From assembly GCA_039964455.1 (NCBI GenBank), contig JBDVXK010000010.1, positions 62,001 through 126,000 on the forward strand: a stretch of DNA of 64,000 nt, written 5' to 3'. Source of the stretch: CALJFL01 sp039964455 (lineage in GTDB: Bacteria > Pseudomonadota > Gammaproteobacteria > Pseudomonadales > Halieaceae). Each line of letters opens with the position of its first letter. The first letter of the stretch is position 1. Shown in pieces: positions 27,999 to 36,438 of this stretch. The notes under the pieces were generated by a model. The model worked only from the letters and a program-made list of their open reading frames with translations, was not told where the DNA came from and did no database searches. The translations under genes were made by a program, and so were the position numbers.

Positions 27999-28669
27999 CA
28001 CATACCTATTTTGTCACTGGCACCGATACCGAGGTGGGTAAAACCGCGGTGGCTTGCGCACTGTTGGAAGCGGCCAATCAGCGCGGGCTGCAGACTGCGG
28101 CAGTCAAACCGGTTGCTGCTGGTTGTGACGAGCGTGGCCATAATGACGATGCCCTGCAATTACAGCGATCTATGTCGGTGGAAATGGCCTACGAGCAGGT
28201 CAATCCGGTAGCGCTGCAGGCCGCCATTGCGCCTCATATCGCCGCTGAGAGGGAAGGGCGTAGCCTTCAGGTTAGTCGCCTTGCCGGTTTGTGCAGGGGG
28301 GTGATGATGGGCGGAAGCGACTTTGTGCTGGTAGAGGGCGCGGGTGGCTGGCGGGTGCCACTGGGGCCCAGGGAGACGCTGGCCGACCTTGCCAAGGAAT
28401 TGCGCGTGGGTGTGATTCTGGTGGTGGGAATGCGCTTGGGCTGCATCAATCACGCCTTGTTATCCGCCGAGGCGATAACCAGGGACGGACTGTACTTGGC
28501 GGGCTGGGTGGCAAACCAGCCGGGCGAACGGATGAATTGCCATGAAGAAAACCTGGACACTTTGTCACGCCTTATCCCTGCGCCCCGATTAGGTGAAGTG
28601 CCCGCTCTGACGCCCTATTCTGCAGTGAAGGCGGCGGAATATCTTGATATATCTAGCCTCCTTAAATAG
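27995..28669 (+). CDS. bioD: Dethiobiotin synthetase
   Basis: ATP-dependent ring closure of diaminopelargonate to dethiobiotin. The 224 residues contain the P-loop TGTDTEVGKT (about 8-17), VKPVAAG with catalytic Lys, and VEGAGGWRVPL (about 110-120). Length is typical. It overlaps bioHC by 4 bases (ATGA) and ends the biotin operon. Confidence 0.96.
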   Translation: MTHTYFVTGTDTEVGKTAVACALLEAANQRGLQTAAVKPVAAGCDERGHNDDALQLQRSMSVEMAYEQVNPVALQAAIAPHIAAEREGRSLQVSRLAGLCRGVMMGGSDFVLVEGAGGWRVPLGPRETLADLAKELRVGVILVVGMRLGCINHALLSAEAITRDGLYLAGWVANQPGERMNCHEENLDTLSRLIPAPRLGEVPALTPYSAVKAAEYLDISSLLK

Positions 28670-28698
28670 TAAGTATTCACTAACTTCTAGTCACCCCT

Positions 28699-28719
28699 AC
28701 CGCCATATAACAAGGCGGT
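28699..28719 (+). terminator. Hairpin after bioD, weak terminator candidate
   Basis: ACCGCC (28699-28704) pairs with GGCGGT (28714-28719) around a 9-base AT-rich loop, 30 bases after the bioD stop. Only a short T-containing stretch follows, so intrinsic termination is uncertain. Confidence 0.35.
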
Positions 28720-28753
28720 GTATTTGAACCGCTGTTTGCGCAGGAAAAGGTAT

Positions 28754-28781
28754 TTGACATTCAGGGCAAATTACGCACAAT
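28754..28781 (+). promoter_or_regulatory. Sigma70-type promoter of the acyl-CoA dehydrogenase gene
   Basis: A perfect TTGACA (28754-28759) is followed after 16 bases by CACAAT (28776-28781), four of six -10 positions. It would give a leader of about 65-70 bases containing the hairpin at 28807-28829. Confidence 0.45.
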
Positions 28782-28806
28782 GTAATCAATGAACACATAG
28801 CCAGAT

Positions 28807-28829
28807 GCGCCGCTACATTCCTGCGGCGC
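28807..28829 (+). promoter_or_regulatory. Leader hairpin upstream of acyl-CoA dehydrogenase
   Basis: GCGCCGC (28807-28813) and GCGGCGC (28823-28829) form a perfect 7-bp, all G-C stem with a 9-base loop, 15 bases before the ribosome binding site AGAGG (28844-28848). It could stabilise the transcript or bind a regulator; no known motif was recognised. Confidence 0.4.
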
Positions 28830-28856
28830 GCGGGATTTCAACAAGAGGTGTATCCA

Positions 28857-30650
28857 ATGCCAGATTACAAGGCCCCATTACGGGATATGAGTTTCGTCAT
28901 GAATGAGCTTCTCGAGGCAGAGAGCTTCTACCAGACGCTGCCCGGTTATGAAGAGGCGACCCGTGACCTTATGGACGCGATCGTTGAAGAGGGTGCCAAG
29001 TTCGCCGAAAACGTGCTGTCGCCGCTGAACCAGTCAGGTGATGAAGAGGGCTGCGTATGGAGTGAAGACGGCGTGAAAACACCTGACGGCTTTCCCGAGG
29101 CTTACCAGCAATTCGTTGAGAACGGTTGGCCCTCACTGTCGGCGGAGTCCGAGTACGGCGGCCAGGGTATGCCGAATCTGATGGGCATTGTTGTCAATGA
29201 ACTGGCGGGTACCGCCAACTGGTCCTGGCTAATGTACCCGGGCCTCAGCCATGGTGCGATCAAAACGATCGAAGAGCATGGTGACGAGGAGCAGAAGCAA
29301 AAGTACCTGACCAAGCTCATCGAGGGTAGCTGGACCGGCACCATGTGCCTCACGGAGTCGCACTGTGGTAGTGATCTTGGCTTGTTGCGTACCAAGGCAG
29401 AGCCACAGGCAGACGGCAGTTATGCCATCACCGGTACCAAGATCTTTATCAGTGCGGGTGAACACGATATGGCGGAAAACATCGTCCACATCGTACTGGC
29501 TCGTCTGCCAGACGCACCTCCCGGAACCAAGGGTATTTCGCTGTTTATCGTGCCCAAGTTCAATGTTAACGAAGATGGCAGTGCCGGAGATCGCAACACG
29601 GTAGTGTGTGCCTCGATAGAAAAGAAAATGGGCATCAAGGCATCAGCGACCTGTGTGATGAACTTTGATGGCGCCAAGGGTTACCTGATTGGCCCGGCCA
29701 ACCGCGGCCTGAACTGCATGTTCACTTTTATGAACACTGCCCGTATAGGTACGGCTATACAGGGCCTGGCTCACGCCGAGCTGTCGTACCAGGGCGCGCT
29801 GGAGTACGCCAGGGATAGGCTGGCCATGCGCAGCCTGACAGGGCCAAAAAACCCAGACGGTCCTGCTGACCCGATTATCGTGCACCCCGATGTGCGCCGC
29901 ATGCTCTTAACCCAGAAGGCCTTCGTAGAGGGCAGCCGGGCGTTTATTTATTATCTTGCCCAGTTGGGCGACGTCGTGGATGTGTGCGATGAGGAGCGGG
30001 CGAAGAGCGCCGATGATCTGCTGGCTTTCCTGACTCCTATCGCCAAAGCATTTATTACGGAAGTGGGCTTTGAGTCCGCGAACCTTGGCGTGCAAGTGTA
30101 CGGTGGCCATGGCTTCATCAGGGAGTGGGGCATGGAGCAGATTGTGCGGGATGCGCGAATCGCGATGCTCTACGAGGGTACAACCGGTATCCAGGCGATG
30201 GACCTGATTGGTCGTAAAGTGCTGGGTAGTGGCGGTCAGTTATTAATGGGCTTTACCCAGATGATTGATGAGCTGTGTGCTGCAAACACCGATGAGGCTG
30301 ACGCCGAGTTCATCAGTGTCCTGTCTGCTTACAAGGATGAGTGGCTGGAGATGTCCCTGAAGATCGGTGAGCGAGCTATGGAGAATCCGGACGAGGCGGG
30401 TGCCGCCGCGGTGGATTACATGATGTACAGCGGCTACGTCACGCTGGCGTACTTCTGGGCGAAGATGGCTGTACTGGCCAGGCAGAAAATTGCGGAGGCC
30501 GAGGGCGACGTTTCGTTCTATGAGGCCAAGCTGATGACAGCGCGCTTCTATTTCGACCGGATCCTGCCACGGACCCTGGCGCACAAGGAGTCACTGAAGT
30601 CAGGCGCCGAAAACCTGATGGACATGCCGGAAGCCATGTTCGACTTTTGA
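28857..30650 (+). CDS. Acyl-CoA dehydrogenase with C-terminal extension domain
   Basis: FAD enzyme that introduces the 2,3-double bond into acyl-CoA thioesters. ATG at 28857, eight bases after AGAGG, gives 597 residues; a GTG at 28848 is inside the ribosome site. An N-terminal helical domain, the middle FAD domain with TMCLTESHCGSDLG, and the C-terminal helical domain with the active-site region MLYEGTTGIQAMDLIGRK (Glu near 440) are followed by an extra domain of about 120 residues. That architecture is shared by long FadE-like enzymes and by DmdC-type 3-methylmercaptopropionyl-CoA dehydrogenases, so the substrate is open. It is a single-gene unit with its own promoter and terminator. Confidence 0.9.
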   Translation: MPDYKAPLRDMSFVMNELLEAESFYQTLPGYEEATRDLMDAIVEEGAKFAENVLSPLNQSGDEEGCVWSEDGVKTPDGFPEAYQQFVENGWPSLSAESEYGGQGMPNLMGIVVNELAGTANWSWLMYPGLSHGAIKTIEEHGDEEQKQKYLTKLIEGSWTGTMCLTESHCGSDLGLLRTKAEPQADGSYAITGTKIFISAGEHDMAENIVHIVLARLPDAPPGTKGISLFIVPKFNVNEDGSAGDRNTVVCASIEKKMGIKASATCVMNFDGAKGYLIGPANRGLNCMFTFMNTARIGTAIQGLAHAELSYQGALEYARDRLAMRSLTGPKNPDGPADPIIVHPDVRRMLLTQKAFVEGSRAFIYYLAQLGDVVDVCDEERAKSADDLLAFLTPIAKAFITEVGFESANLGVQVYGGHGFIREWGMEQIVRDARIAMLYEGTTGIQAMDLIGRKVLGSGGQLLMGFTQMIDELCAANTDEADAEFISVLSAYKDEWLEMSLKIGERAMENPDEAGAAAVDYMMYSGYVTLAYFWAKMAVLARQKIAEAEGDVSFYEAKLMTARFYFDRILPRTLAHKESLKSGAENLMDMPEAMFDF

Positions 30651-30701
30651 TTAAGTTGCTGCTCGGGATGTTGCCCCAACGGGGTGACAATCCCGTCTTC
30701 A

Positions 30702-30741
30702 GGGGAGAGAATACCGGTTTCGGAGCTCTCCCCATTTTTTT
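30702..30741 (+). terminator. Rho-independent terminator of the acyl-CoA dehydrogenase gene
   Basis: GGGGAGAG (30702-30709) and CTCTCCCC (30726-30733) form an 8-bp stem with a 16-base loop, followed by ATTTTTTT (30734-30741). It is a textbook intrinsic terminator 51 bases after the stop codon. The T run ends exactly where the next gene's ATG begins. Confidence 0.85.
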
Positions 30742-30942
30742 ATGACAGATCCCACAGACCAGCAAGAAAATCGCCTCTACCCGGAAGATCAGGCCAAGGT
30801 GGATGAGTTTGTCGCCCGTGGCGTCAATTCTGTAGAACGTAAGCCATTCAAGCCGTTTCGCCTGTTGTTGATTCTTATGGGTATTGTTTTTTTCCTAAGC
30901 ATTTTCAGTCAGTTACTCGCAAAATGGGCGGGCATTTACTAG
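30742..30942 (+). CDS. DUF3094 family small membrane protein
   Basis: A 66-residue protein of unknown function from a family found in gammaproteobacteria. The hydrophilic N-terminal half has the family-like RLYPEDQAKVDEF and VERKPFKPFR segments, then a single transmembrane helix (about 42-60). The ATG at 30742 directly follows the T run of a strong terminator and has no Shine-Dalgarno sequence. An in-frame GTG at 30799 would remove the conserved N-terminus, so the ATG is kept. Confidence 0.8.
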   Translation: MTDPTDQQENRLYPEDQAKVDEFVARGVNSVERKPFKPFRLLLILMGIVFFLSIFSQLLAKWAGIY

Positions 30943-30967
30943 CCAATGCAGAGGGGCTGTGTGCGCA

Positions 30968-30996
30968 TTGGCGGTAACTTGGGCCTTTGCTATAGT
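30968..30996 (+). promoter_or_regulatory. Promoter of tRNA-Pro
   Basis: TTGGCG (30968-30973) and TATAGT (30991-30996) are separated by 17 bases and lie 18 bases upstream of the mature tRNA. A G/C-rich stretch (GCACGCGGG) follows the -10, resembling the discriminator of growth-controlled stable RNA promoters. Confidence 0.55.
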
Positions 30997-31014
30997 GATT
31001 TGCACGCGGGTTTT

Positions 31015-31091
<77 letters not shown>

Positions 31092-31450
31092 AACCTGAAG
31101 CCTCCGTAACGCGCGGGGTTTGTTGGTTAATACCTCGAGTGAGAACCTTCGTGGGTTCGTCACTTCATGCCAAAAATGACCAAAATCGGGTCGTTTGCGC
31201 ACAATTCCCAAACTTTCGGCCTCGGTATCATATGGTCAGGTAGTTGATTTCAAGCCCCTCTGAAAAGCGCATAAAAAACAACAAGATACAAGTTTTCTGG
31301 ATGTTCATTTCCTGCCTGTTCAGACCGGATTAAACCCGCTTTACCGCTAACCCCGATGGGTCAGGGGTGCAGTTGCTGTGATCCTGATGCTAATGGGAAC
31401 CTGTGTCCCGGACAGTACAAAAAGACGTGTTCAATACAGGGGATGTAGTG
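31092..31450. other. Intergenic stretch after tRNA-Pro, no gene seen
   Basis: About 359 bases without a convincing reading frame. Two small inverted repeats are present: GAACC/GGTTC (31143-31147 and 31154-31158, loop 6), possibly part of tRNA 3' processing or termination, and ACCCC/GGGGT (31350-31354 and 31364-31368). No T-run terminator, second tRNA or direct repeat of the tRNA end was seen. Confidence 0.5.
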
Positions 31451-31687
31451 ATGAGAGACGCGAGAAGTACAGATAAGTCGGCGTTTGCCAAATTTCGGCC
31501 GCAGCGATTCTTCAAAGATAGCGGTAAATGGTTCTTCCACACCCGCGAAGGTACGTTTGAAGGGCCTTTTGAGAGGCGGTCGGAGGCTGAAAGCCGACTG
31601 GAGGACTATATTCGTATTGCCCAGTCCGGGTATATGAATCTGCGGCGAGACCTGTCCCTGCAACCGTTGGAGATGCGCTGGCGCTAG
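31451..31687 (+). CDS. Small DUF6316-like protein
   Basis: A 78-residue cytoplasmic protein of unknown function. The core FRPQRFFKDSGKWFFHTREGTFEGPF resembles a family of small gammaproteobacterial proteins with a conserved KWxFxTREGxxxGP pattern, which I recall as DUF6316. ATG at 31451 has a strong AGGGGAT site at 31438-31444. A longer frame from GTG 31403 has no ribosome site and poor codon use, so it is rejected. The last codons overlap the convergent epmB end by 4 bases. Confidence 0.7.
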   Translation: MRDARSTDKSAFAKFRPQRFFKDSGKWFFHTREGTFEGPFERRSEAESRLEDYIRIAQSGYMNLRRDLSLQPLEMRWR

Positions 31688-32718
31688 TTCCCAGTGTTAG
31701 CCGGGTGCAAGGCTACACTGCTTTTGGCAGCTTCCCCCGGCACTTCCCGCACCAGCTTGGGTACCAGGTAGCCGGGCAATCGGGCGGTGATCTCCCGAAT
31801 GAGCTCCACACCGGTGTTTTCATCGACATCAAAGTGATGGGCGCCTTGCACAGGATCCAGCAGATGCAGGTAGTAGGGCAGTACCCCCGCACGATGCAAT
31901 GCTTCGCTGAGTTCGATCTGCGCTGGCACATTGTCGTTGATACCTGCCAACAGCACCGCCTGGTTCAGCAATGTGGCACCGGAGGCAGACAGGTCTGCCA
32001 TTGCATCGGTCACATGACCATCAATCTCATTGGCGTGATTACAATGCACTACCACCACAAGGCGCAGCCGGGTCGATGCGATTGCTGCGCGTAAGCCGGC
32101 GGTGACCCTGGCGGGCACAACGATGGGCAATCGGGTATGAATTCGCACAGTATGTACATGCTTGATCTCGGCCAGAGCCTCGCACAATTCCCTAAGCATA
32201 TTATCAGGCGCCATCAGCGGATCGCCGCCACTGAGAATCACTTCACCGATACTGGAATCTTCGGCGATATAGCTGACGGTTTCGCGCCATTGCTCGCGGC
32301 TATTGCGATTTTCCTCATAGGGGAAGTGCCGGCGAAAACAGTAGCGGCAATTGACGGCACAGCTACCGGTAAGCAGCAGTAGTGCGCGGCCCCGGTACTT
32401 GTGAATTACCCCCGGCCTCGGGTTGGCCTCACCTGTCTCCTGTAGCGGGTCCAGTACATACCCAGGTGTTGCCGCCAATTCTTTTCGAGTAGCCAGTACC
32501 TGCAGTAATAGCGGGTCCTCGATATCGCCGGGGTTCATCCTGTCGATGAATGCCCGTGGTACACGTAGGGGAAAATCCTCGCAGGCCTCTCGGCTCATGC
32601 CCATATCAGCGGCGGACAGCTTTACCAGCGATAGCAGCTCAGCGGGGTCGGAAACAACATCCTGTAACTGGTGTTGCCAGGATTGACGGTCGTCAGTGCT
32701 ATGAAGCAGTGTATTCAA
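31684..32718 (-). CDS. epmB: EF-P beta-lysylation protein EpmB (lysine 2,3-aminomutase-like radical SAM)
   Basis: Converts (R)-alpha- to beta-lysine chemistry for modification of elongation factor P, which helps ribosomes through proline stretches. The 344 residues contain the radical SAM motif CAVNCRYCFRRHFPY (about 120-134), PLP-binding and SAM-binding segments of the KamA family (GEVILSGGDPLM), and the short EpmB length compared with true aminomutases. The start appears to be TTG at 32718, since no upstream ATG is available. The efp gene, usually a neighbour, is not in this window. Confidence 0.9.
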   Translation of the reverse strand: MNTLLHSTDDRQSWQHQLQDVVSDPAELLSLVKLSAADMGMSREACEDFPLRVPRAFIDRMNPGDIEDPLLLQVLATRKELAATPGYVLDPLQETGEANPRPGVIHKYRGRALLLLTGSCAVNCRYCFRRHFPYEENRNSREQWRETVSYIAEDSSIGEVILSGGDPLMAPDNMLRELCEALAEIKHVHTVRIHTRLPIVVPARVTAGLRAAIASTRLRLVVVVHCNHANEIDGHVTDAMADLSASGATLLNQAVLLAGINDNVPAQIELSEALHRAGVLPYYLHLLDPVQGAHHFDVDENTGVELIREITARLPGYLVPKLVREVPGEAAKSSVALHPANTGN

Positions 32719-32819
32719 AGTGTGCGCCGTTGATGGGGTTTTCTGTATGTTAACAGCGCCGCGTCTGAATCGCCTGTCTTGTTGCAGTGACCAGAAACGT
32801 GGCGGCTGCAGCGTAGGGT

Positions 32820-34103
32820 TTAGCCTATGCGGTCACGAACGGCATAAAACAGCATGCCCGCGACCAGGCCTGGCCAGCGTAACAGCGTTCCGCCCGGGAA
32901 TTGTCGTGAAGGTACCGAAGCCATTACGTCAAAGCGCTGGGCCGTGCCGCTTATCACCTCCGCGAGTAATTTCCCTGCCAGCGTGGCAATGGGTACGCCA
33001 TGACCAGAGTAACCATGGGCATAGAATACCTGGTTGGACAGTCTGCCGAAGTCGGGCATTCGGTTCATGGTAATTGCCAGCGTTCCGCCCCACCCGTAAT
33101 CGATACGGGTGTCGGCAAGCTCCGGGTATATCTTCAGCATGTATTTACGTACGAACCCGGGAATGTCCTTTGGAAACTGTCGGCTGTAGGTTTCGCCACC
33201 ACCGAACAACAGCCGATTATCTGCGGACAGCTTCCAGTAGTTGATTACGAACAGGCTGTCCGACATGGAGGTGTCGTCGCGAATAAGTTGCCTGGCCAGT
33301 GCTTCTGGCAGAGGTTCCGTAGCGAGCATGTAATTGTTGATTGGCATGATGCGCCCGGCAGTGCGCGGTTCAAGCTTTTCCAGATAGCCGTTGCAGGCCA
33401 GTACCAGAAAGTCTGCGTTGACCGTGCCGTGATCGGTCTTCACTTCAACCTTGGCGCCTTCACGGTAGCTGAGCACACGGCTTCCTTCATGCAGGTTTGC
33501 GCCAAGTGAATCAGCTGCGGCTGCAAGTCCCAACGCATAGTTGAGCGGGTGCAGATGGTTGGCACCTGTATCCACAGTGCCGCCGTGAAAGCCCTGGCCT
33601 GAGGTAAGCTCTGCCAATTCCGGTTTATCCACATAGCGTATCTGGTCGTAGCCGTACACGGAACGGAGGTGATCCACTTCCTCTTTTAAGCCTGGGGCAT
33701 CGCCCGGCTTGGCTGCAACGTGGAGATTGCCATTTTTCAATTCGCAGTCGATGTTGTGTTCGGCGATCAGTTCGCTGACCGTATCAACCGCTTCCAGGCC
33801 CAGCTGCCAAAGCGCCTTGGCGTGGTCCAGTCCGACCCATTTTTCCAATTGATCCTGTTCGGCTCTTTGTCCTGTGCCCACGTGGCCACCGTTACGCCCG
33901 GAAGCGCCCCAGCCTATTCTGTTCGCCTCCAGCACAACCACGTTGTAGCCGGCCTTGCGCAGGTGGATGGCGGTGGACAGGCCCGTATAGCCGCCACCAA
34001 TAACGCAAACGTCAGTAGTCACCTCGCCCGCCAGCGGGGGATAACTCAGTTGTTGATTGGCTGACGCGGCGTACCAGGAGTCTATGTGTGCTTCGTTCTG
34101 CAT
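32820..34103 (-). CDS. puuB: Gamma-glutamylputrescine oxidase-like FAD oxidoreductase
   Basis: DAO-family flavoenzyme that oxidises gamma-glutamylputrescine to the aldehyde in the Puu putrescine pathway. The 427 residues start with SWYAASAN, typical of PuuB-like enzymes. The FAD-binding GGGYTGLSTAIHLRKAG motif (about 36-52) follows with the acidic residue in VVVLEANRIGWGASGRNGG. The C-terminal GYSGHGVPIAT segment contacts FAD. It is divergent from the puuA-like gene (113-base spacer), supporting a shared pathway. Related amine oxidases cannot be excluded. Confidence 0.85.
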   Translation of the reverse strand: MQNEAHIDSWYAASANQQLSYPPLAGEVTTDVCVIGGGYTGLSTAIHLRKAGYNVVVLEANRIGWGASGRNGGHVGTGQRAEQDQLEKWVGLDHAKALWQLGLEAVDTVSELIAEHNIDCELKNGNLHVAAKPGDAPGLKEEVDHLRSVYGYDQIRYVDKPELAELTSGQGFHGGTVDTGANHLHPLNYALGLAAAADSLGANLHEGSRVLSYREGAKVEVKTDHGTVNADFLVLACNGYLEKLEPRTAGRIMPINNYMLATEPLPEALARQLIRDDTSMSDSLFVINYWKLSADNRLLFGGGETYSRQFPKDIPGFVRKYMLKIYPELADTRIDYGWGGTLAITMNRMPDFGRLSNQVFYAHGYSGHGVPIATLAGKLLAEVISGTAQRFDVMASVPSRQFPGGTLLRWPGLVAGMLFYAVRDRIG

Positions 34104-34216
34104 AAGCGTATGATAGCTGTCTGGGTAAAATTGCCGGATAACACGTTAGGGTTAGCCCCCTTGAACCGGGAATTGCTCAACTGCGATACTAAATTTTTTC
34201 TGCAATCAGGCAATGT

Positions 34217-35566
34217 ATGGATTCCGACACACAGGCTATCAAGGACTGGCTTAAACAGCATCAGATTTGCGAGGTTGAGGTGCTTGTCCCCGATATGACA
34301 GGCAACGCGCGGGGTAAGTTTATTCCCGCCCAGCAATTCCTTGATCTTGGTGACCCCAAGCTGCCTGAGAGCATCATGATCCAGACAGTGACGGGTGAGT
34401 ATTCCGATGATCACTGGGATTTTGTAGAGCCGACTGATACTGACATGGTGCTCAAGCCGGATGCCAGTACGCTTAGAGTAGTTCCCTGGGCGCGTGAGCC
34501 AACAGCACAGATTATTCATGACTGTTACACCATTGATGGTGAGCTTCACCCACTGTCCACCCGCAATGTATTGCGTAAGGTTCTGAAGCTCTACGAGGAT
34601 GAGGGGCTGACCCCGGTAGTCGCACCGGAGATGGAATTCTACCTGGTGGACAAAAATACTGACCCCGACAGCGTACTGACTCCGCCTCGCGGCCGCTCGG
34701 GCCGCAAGGAAACGGCGCGCCTGTCCTACAGCATTGATGCCGTTGCCGAGTTCGAAGACTTCGTCGAAGACATGTACGACTACGCCGAAGCACAGCAATT
34801 GCAGGTCGACACCCTGATTCATGAAAATGGCGCTGCACAAATGGAGATTAATTTTCTCCACGGTGATGCGATGTCGCTGGCCGATCAGGTGTTTGTCTTC
34901 AAGCGCACCGTACGTGAAACGGCACACAAGCACGGCATCTACGCGACATTTATGGCCAAGCCGATGCAGGCAGAGCCCGGGAGTGCGATGCATATTCACC
35001 AGAGCATGGTGCGTACTGATTCAGGTGAAAATATCTTCATTGATGCGCAAGGCAATACCACGGACGCATTCATGGGCTACATCGGCGGGTTGCAACGATA
35101 CACACCGGAGCTTATTGCTCTGTATGCACCAAACGTAAATTCCTACCGCCGACTGGCTCCGGAAATTTCAGCGCCCATCAACCTAAACTGGGGAATCGAC
35201 AATCGCACCACCGCGTTTCGGGTGCCCCATAGCTCACCTGCCGCTACCCGGGTAGAAAATCGCTTTCCCGGTGCAGATGCTAATCCGTATCTGGCATTTG
35301 CAGCGACGCTGGCCAGTGGTTATCTGGGTATGAAGCAAAACCTGAAGCCGAGTGAGCCTCATCAGGGAACGGCCAACGACGACTCTGTCGAGGTTGCTCG
35401 CACGCTGGAGGAGGGCTTGCGTTTGCTGCAGAACTCCAAAGAGGTGCAGGACATTTTCGGCGCTTTGTTTTTGCAGGCGTATTCAGCGGTCAAGCTTGAC
35501 GAGTTTGAGGAGTTCAATCGCGTGATCAGCTCCTGGGAGCGCGAACACCTTCTACTGCAGGTATGA
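34217..35566 (+). CDS. puuA: Glutamine synthetase family protein, gamma-glutamylputrescine synthetase-like
   Basis: Ligates glutamate to putrescine (or another amine) with ATP. The 449 residues have the N-terminal beta-grasp domain with VLVPDMTGNARGKFIP, and the catalytic GS domain with EMEFYL, ENGAAQMEINF, GSAMHIHQSM and NRTTAFRVPHSSPAATRVENRFPG. The absence of the adenylylation loop of GlnA-I and the divergent puuB-like neighbour favour PuuA over assimilatory glutamine synthetase. ATG at 34217 was chosen. Downstream membrane protein and mtnA follow on the same strand at short spacing. Confidence 0.85.
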   Translation: MDSDTQAIKDWLKQHQICEVEVLVPDMTGNARGKFIPAQQFLDLGDPKLPESIMIQTVTGEYSDDHWDFVEPTDTDMVLKPDASTLRVVPWAREPTAQIIHDCYTIDGELHPLSTRNVLRKVLKLYEDEGLTPVVAPEMEFYLVDKNTDPDSVLTPPRGRSGRKETARLSYSIDAVAEFEDFVEDMYDYAEAQQLQVDTLIHENGAAQMEINFLHGDAMSLADQVFVFKRTVRETAHKHGIYATFMAKPMQAEPGSAMHIHQSMVRTDSGENIFIDAQGNTTDAFMGYIGGLQRYTPELIALYAPNVNSYRRLAPEISAPINLNWGIDNRTTAFRVPHSSPAATRVENRFPGADANPYLAFAATLASGYLGMKQNLKPSEPHQGTANDDSVEVARTLEEGLRLLQNSKEVQDIFGALFLQAYSAVKLDEFEEFNRVISSWEREHLLLQV

Positions 35567-35581
35567 CGGGAATCGCTATCC

Positions 35582-36430
35582 TTGAGTGATAACAACTCAC
35601 TATTCAGTTCTGACCGGCGATATCATCTCTTTACCGCGGTAAAGTACCTTACCTACGCCCTGCTCAGTTTTAATGTGTATCTATTCCTGAGCGAGGAGGT
35701 GCAGGCTGTACAGCACACCTTCAGCGATGGTATTGAACCGGCACAAATTATTCAGGCGTTCGCTGCAACCATCGACACAACAGCCTGGGTGATTCTTTTG
35801 CTCTTGTTTGAGCTGGAAACCTCGGTACTGGACGATAGCCGTATCCGTGGTTGGGTTAAATGGTCCCTGCATGGCATACGCGGTGTCTGTTATCTCGCCA
35901 TTGTTTATGCCTTCACAGGCTATGTTTCAGAACTGAATATGATCACCAGTGTGACAGCGATGCCTTTTGTTGATCACTGTTCTGCACTTGCGCAAGAGTG
36001 GTCGGTGTTACTGGATCTTGATGATTACATGCCATTGGATGTCCAGAACTGCGCCGGTATTTCTGCAGAGGCCGTTCGCATTACGGGTTTCAATATCATT
36101 GCCGAGCCCGACATACTACGCGGTGCGCAGTACCTGGCTTGGGTAGATGTTATAAATTCCGGTACCTGGATTCTTGTGGTTATTGTGCTGGAGAACGAGG
36201 TGCGTCTGCAGTTGCGTGGCAACCTGTCCGCGCAGATTATTTATAGCACCCGCTACCTGAAATATACGCTCTATGCGATTCTTTTCGCCGCAGCGGCATA
36301 CTGGGGCGTTGAAGGTTCCTTTATCGATTTTTGGGACGCGAGTCTGTGGTTATTCGCCTTTATTTTTATAGAGCTCAATGTCTTTGAGTGGCAAAACGAA
36401 ACACGGCAGCAGGACAGCGCTGGCGCCTGA
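35582..36430 (+). CDS. Unknown six-helix integral membrane protein
   Basis: No family recognised. The 282 residues have about six transmembrane segments (roughly 14-36, 62-82, 92-115, 190-212, 222-245 and 252-270). A hydrophilic loop of about 60 residues after the third helix contains two cysteines (DHCSAL and QNCAGI) that could form a disulfide outside the cytoplasm. The start is TTG at 35582, 15 bases after the puuA-like gene; mtnA begins 8 bases after its stop. It is probably in one transcript with both, but its role is unknown. Confidence 0.75.
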   Translation: MSDNNSLFSSDRRYHLFTAVKYLTYALLSFNVYLFLSEEVQAVQHTFSDGIEPAQIIQAFAATIDTTAWVILLLLFELETSVLDDSRIRGWVKWSLHGIRGVCYLAIVYAFTGYVSELNMITSVTAMPFVDHCSALAQEWSVLLDLDDYMPLDVQNCAGISAEAVRITGFNIIAEPDILRGAQYLAWVDVINSGTWILVVIVLENEVRLQLRGNLSAQIIYSTRYLKYTLYAILFAAAAYWGVEGSFIDFWDASLWLFAFIFIELNVFEWQNETRQQDSAGA

Positions 36431-36438
36431 GGAGATTC

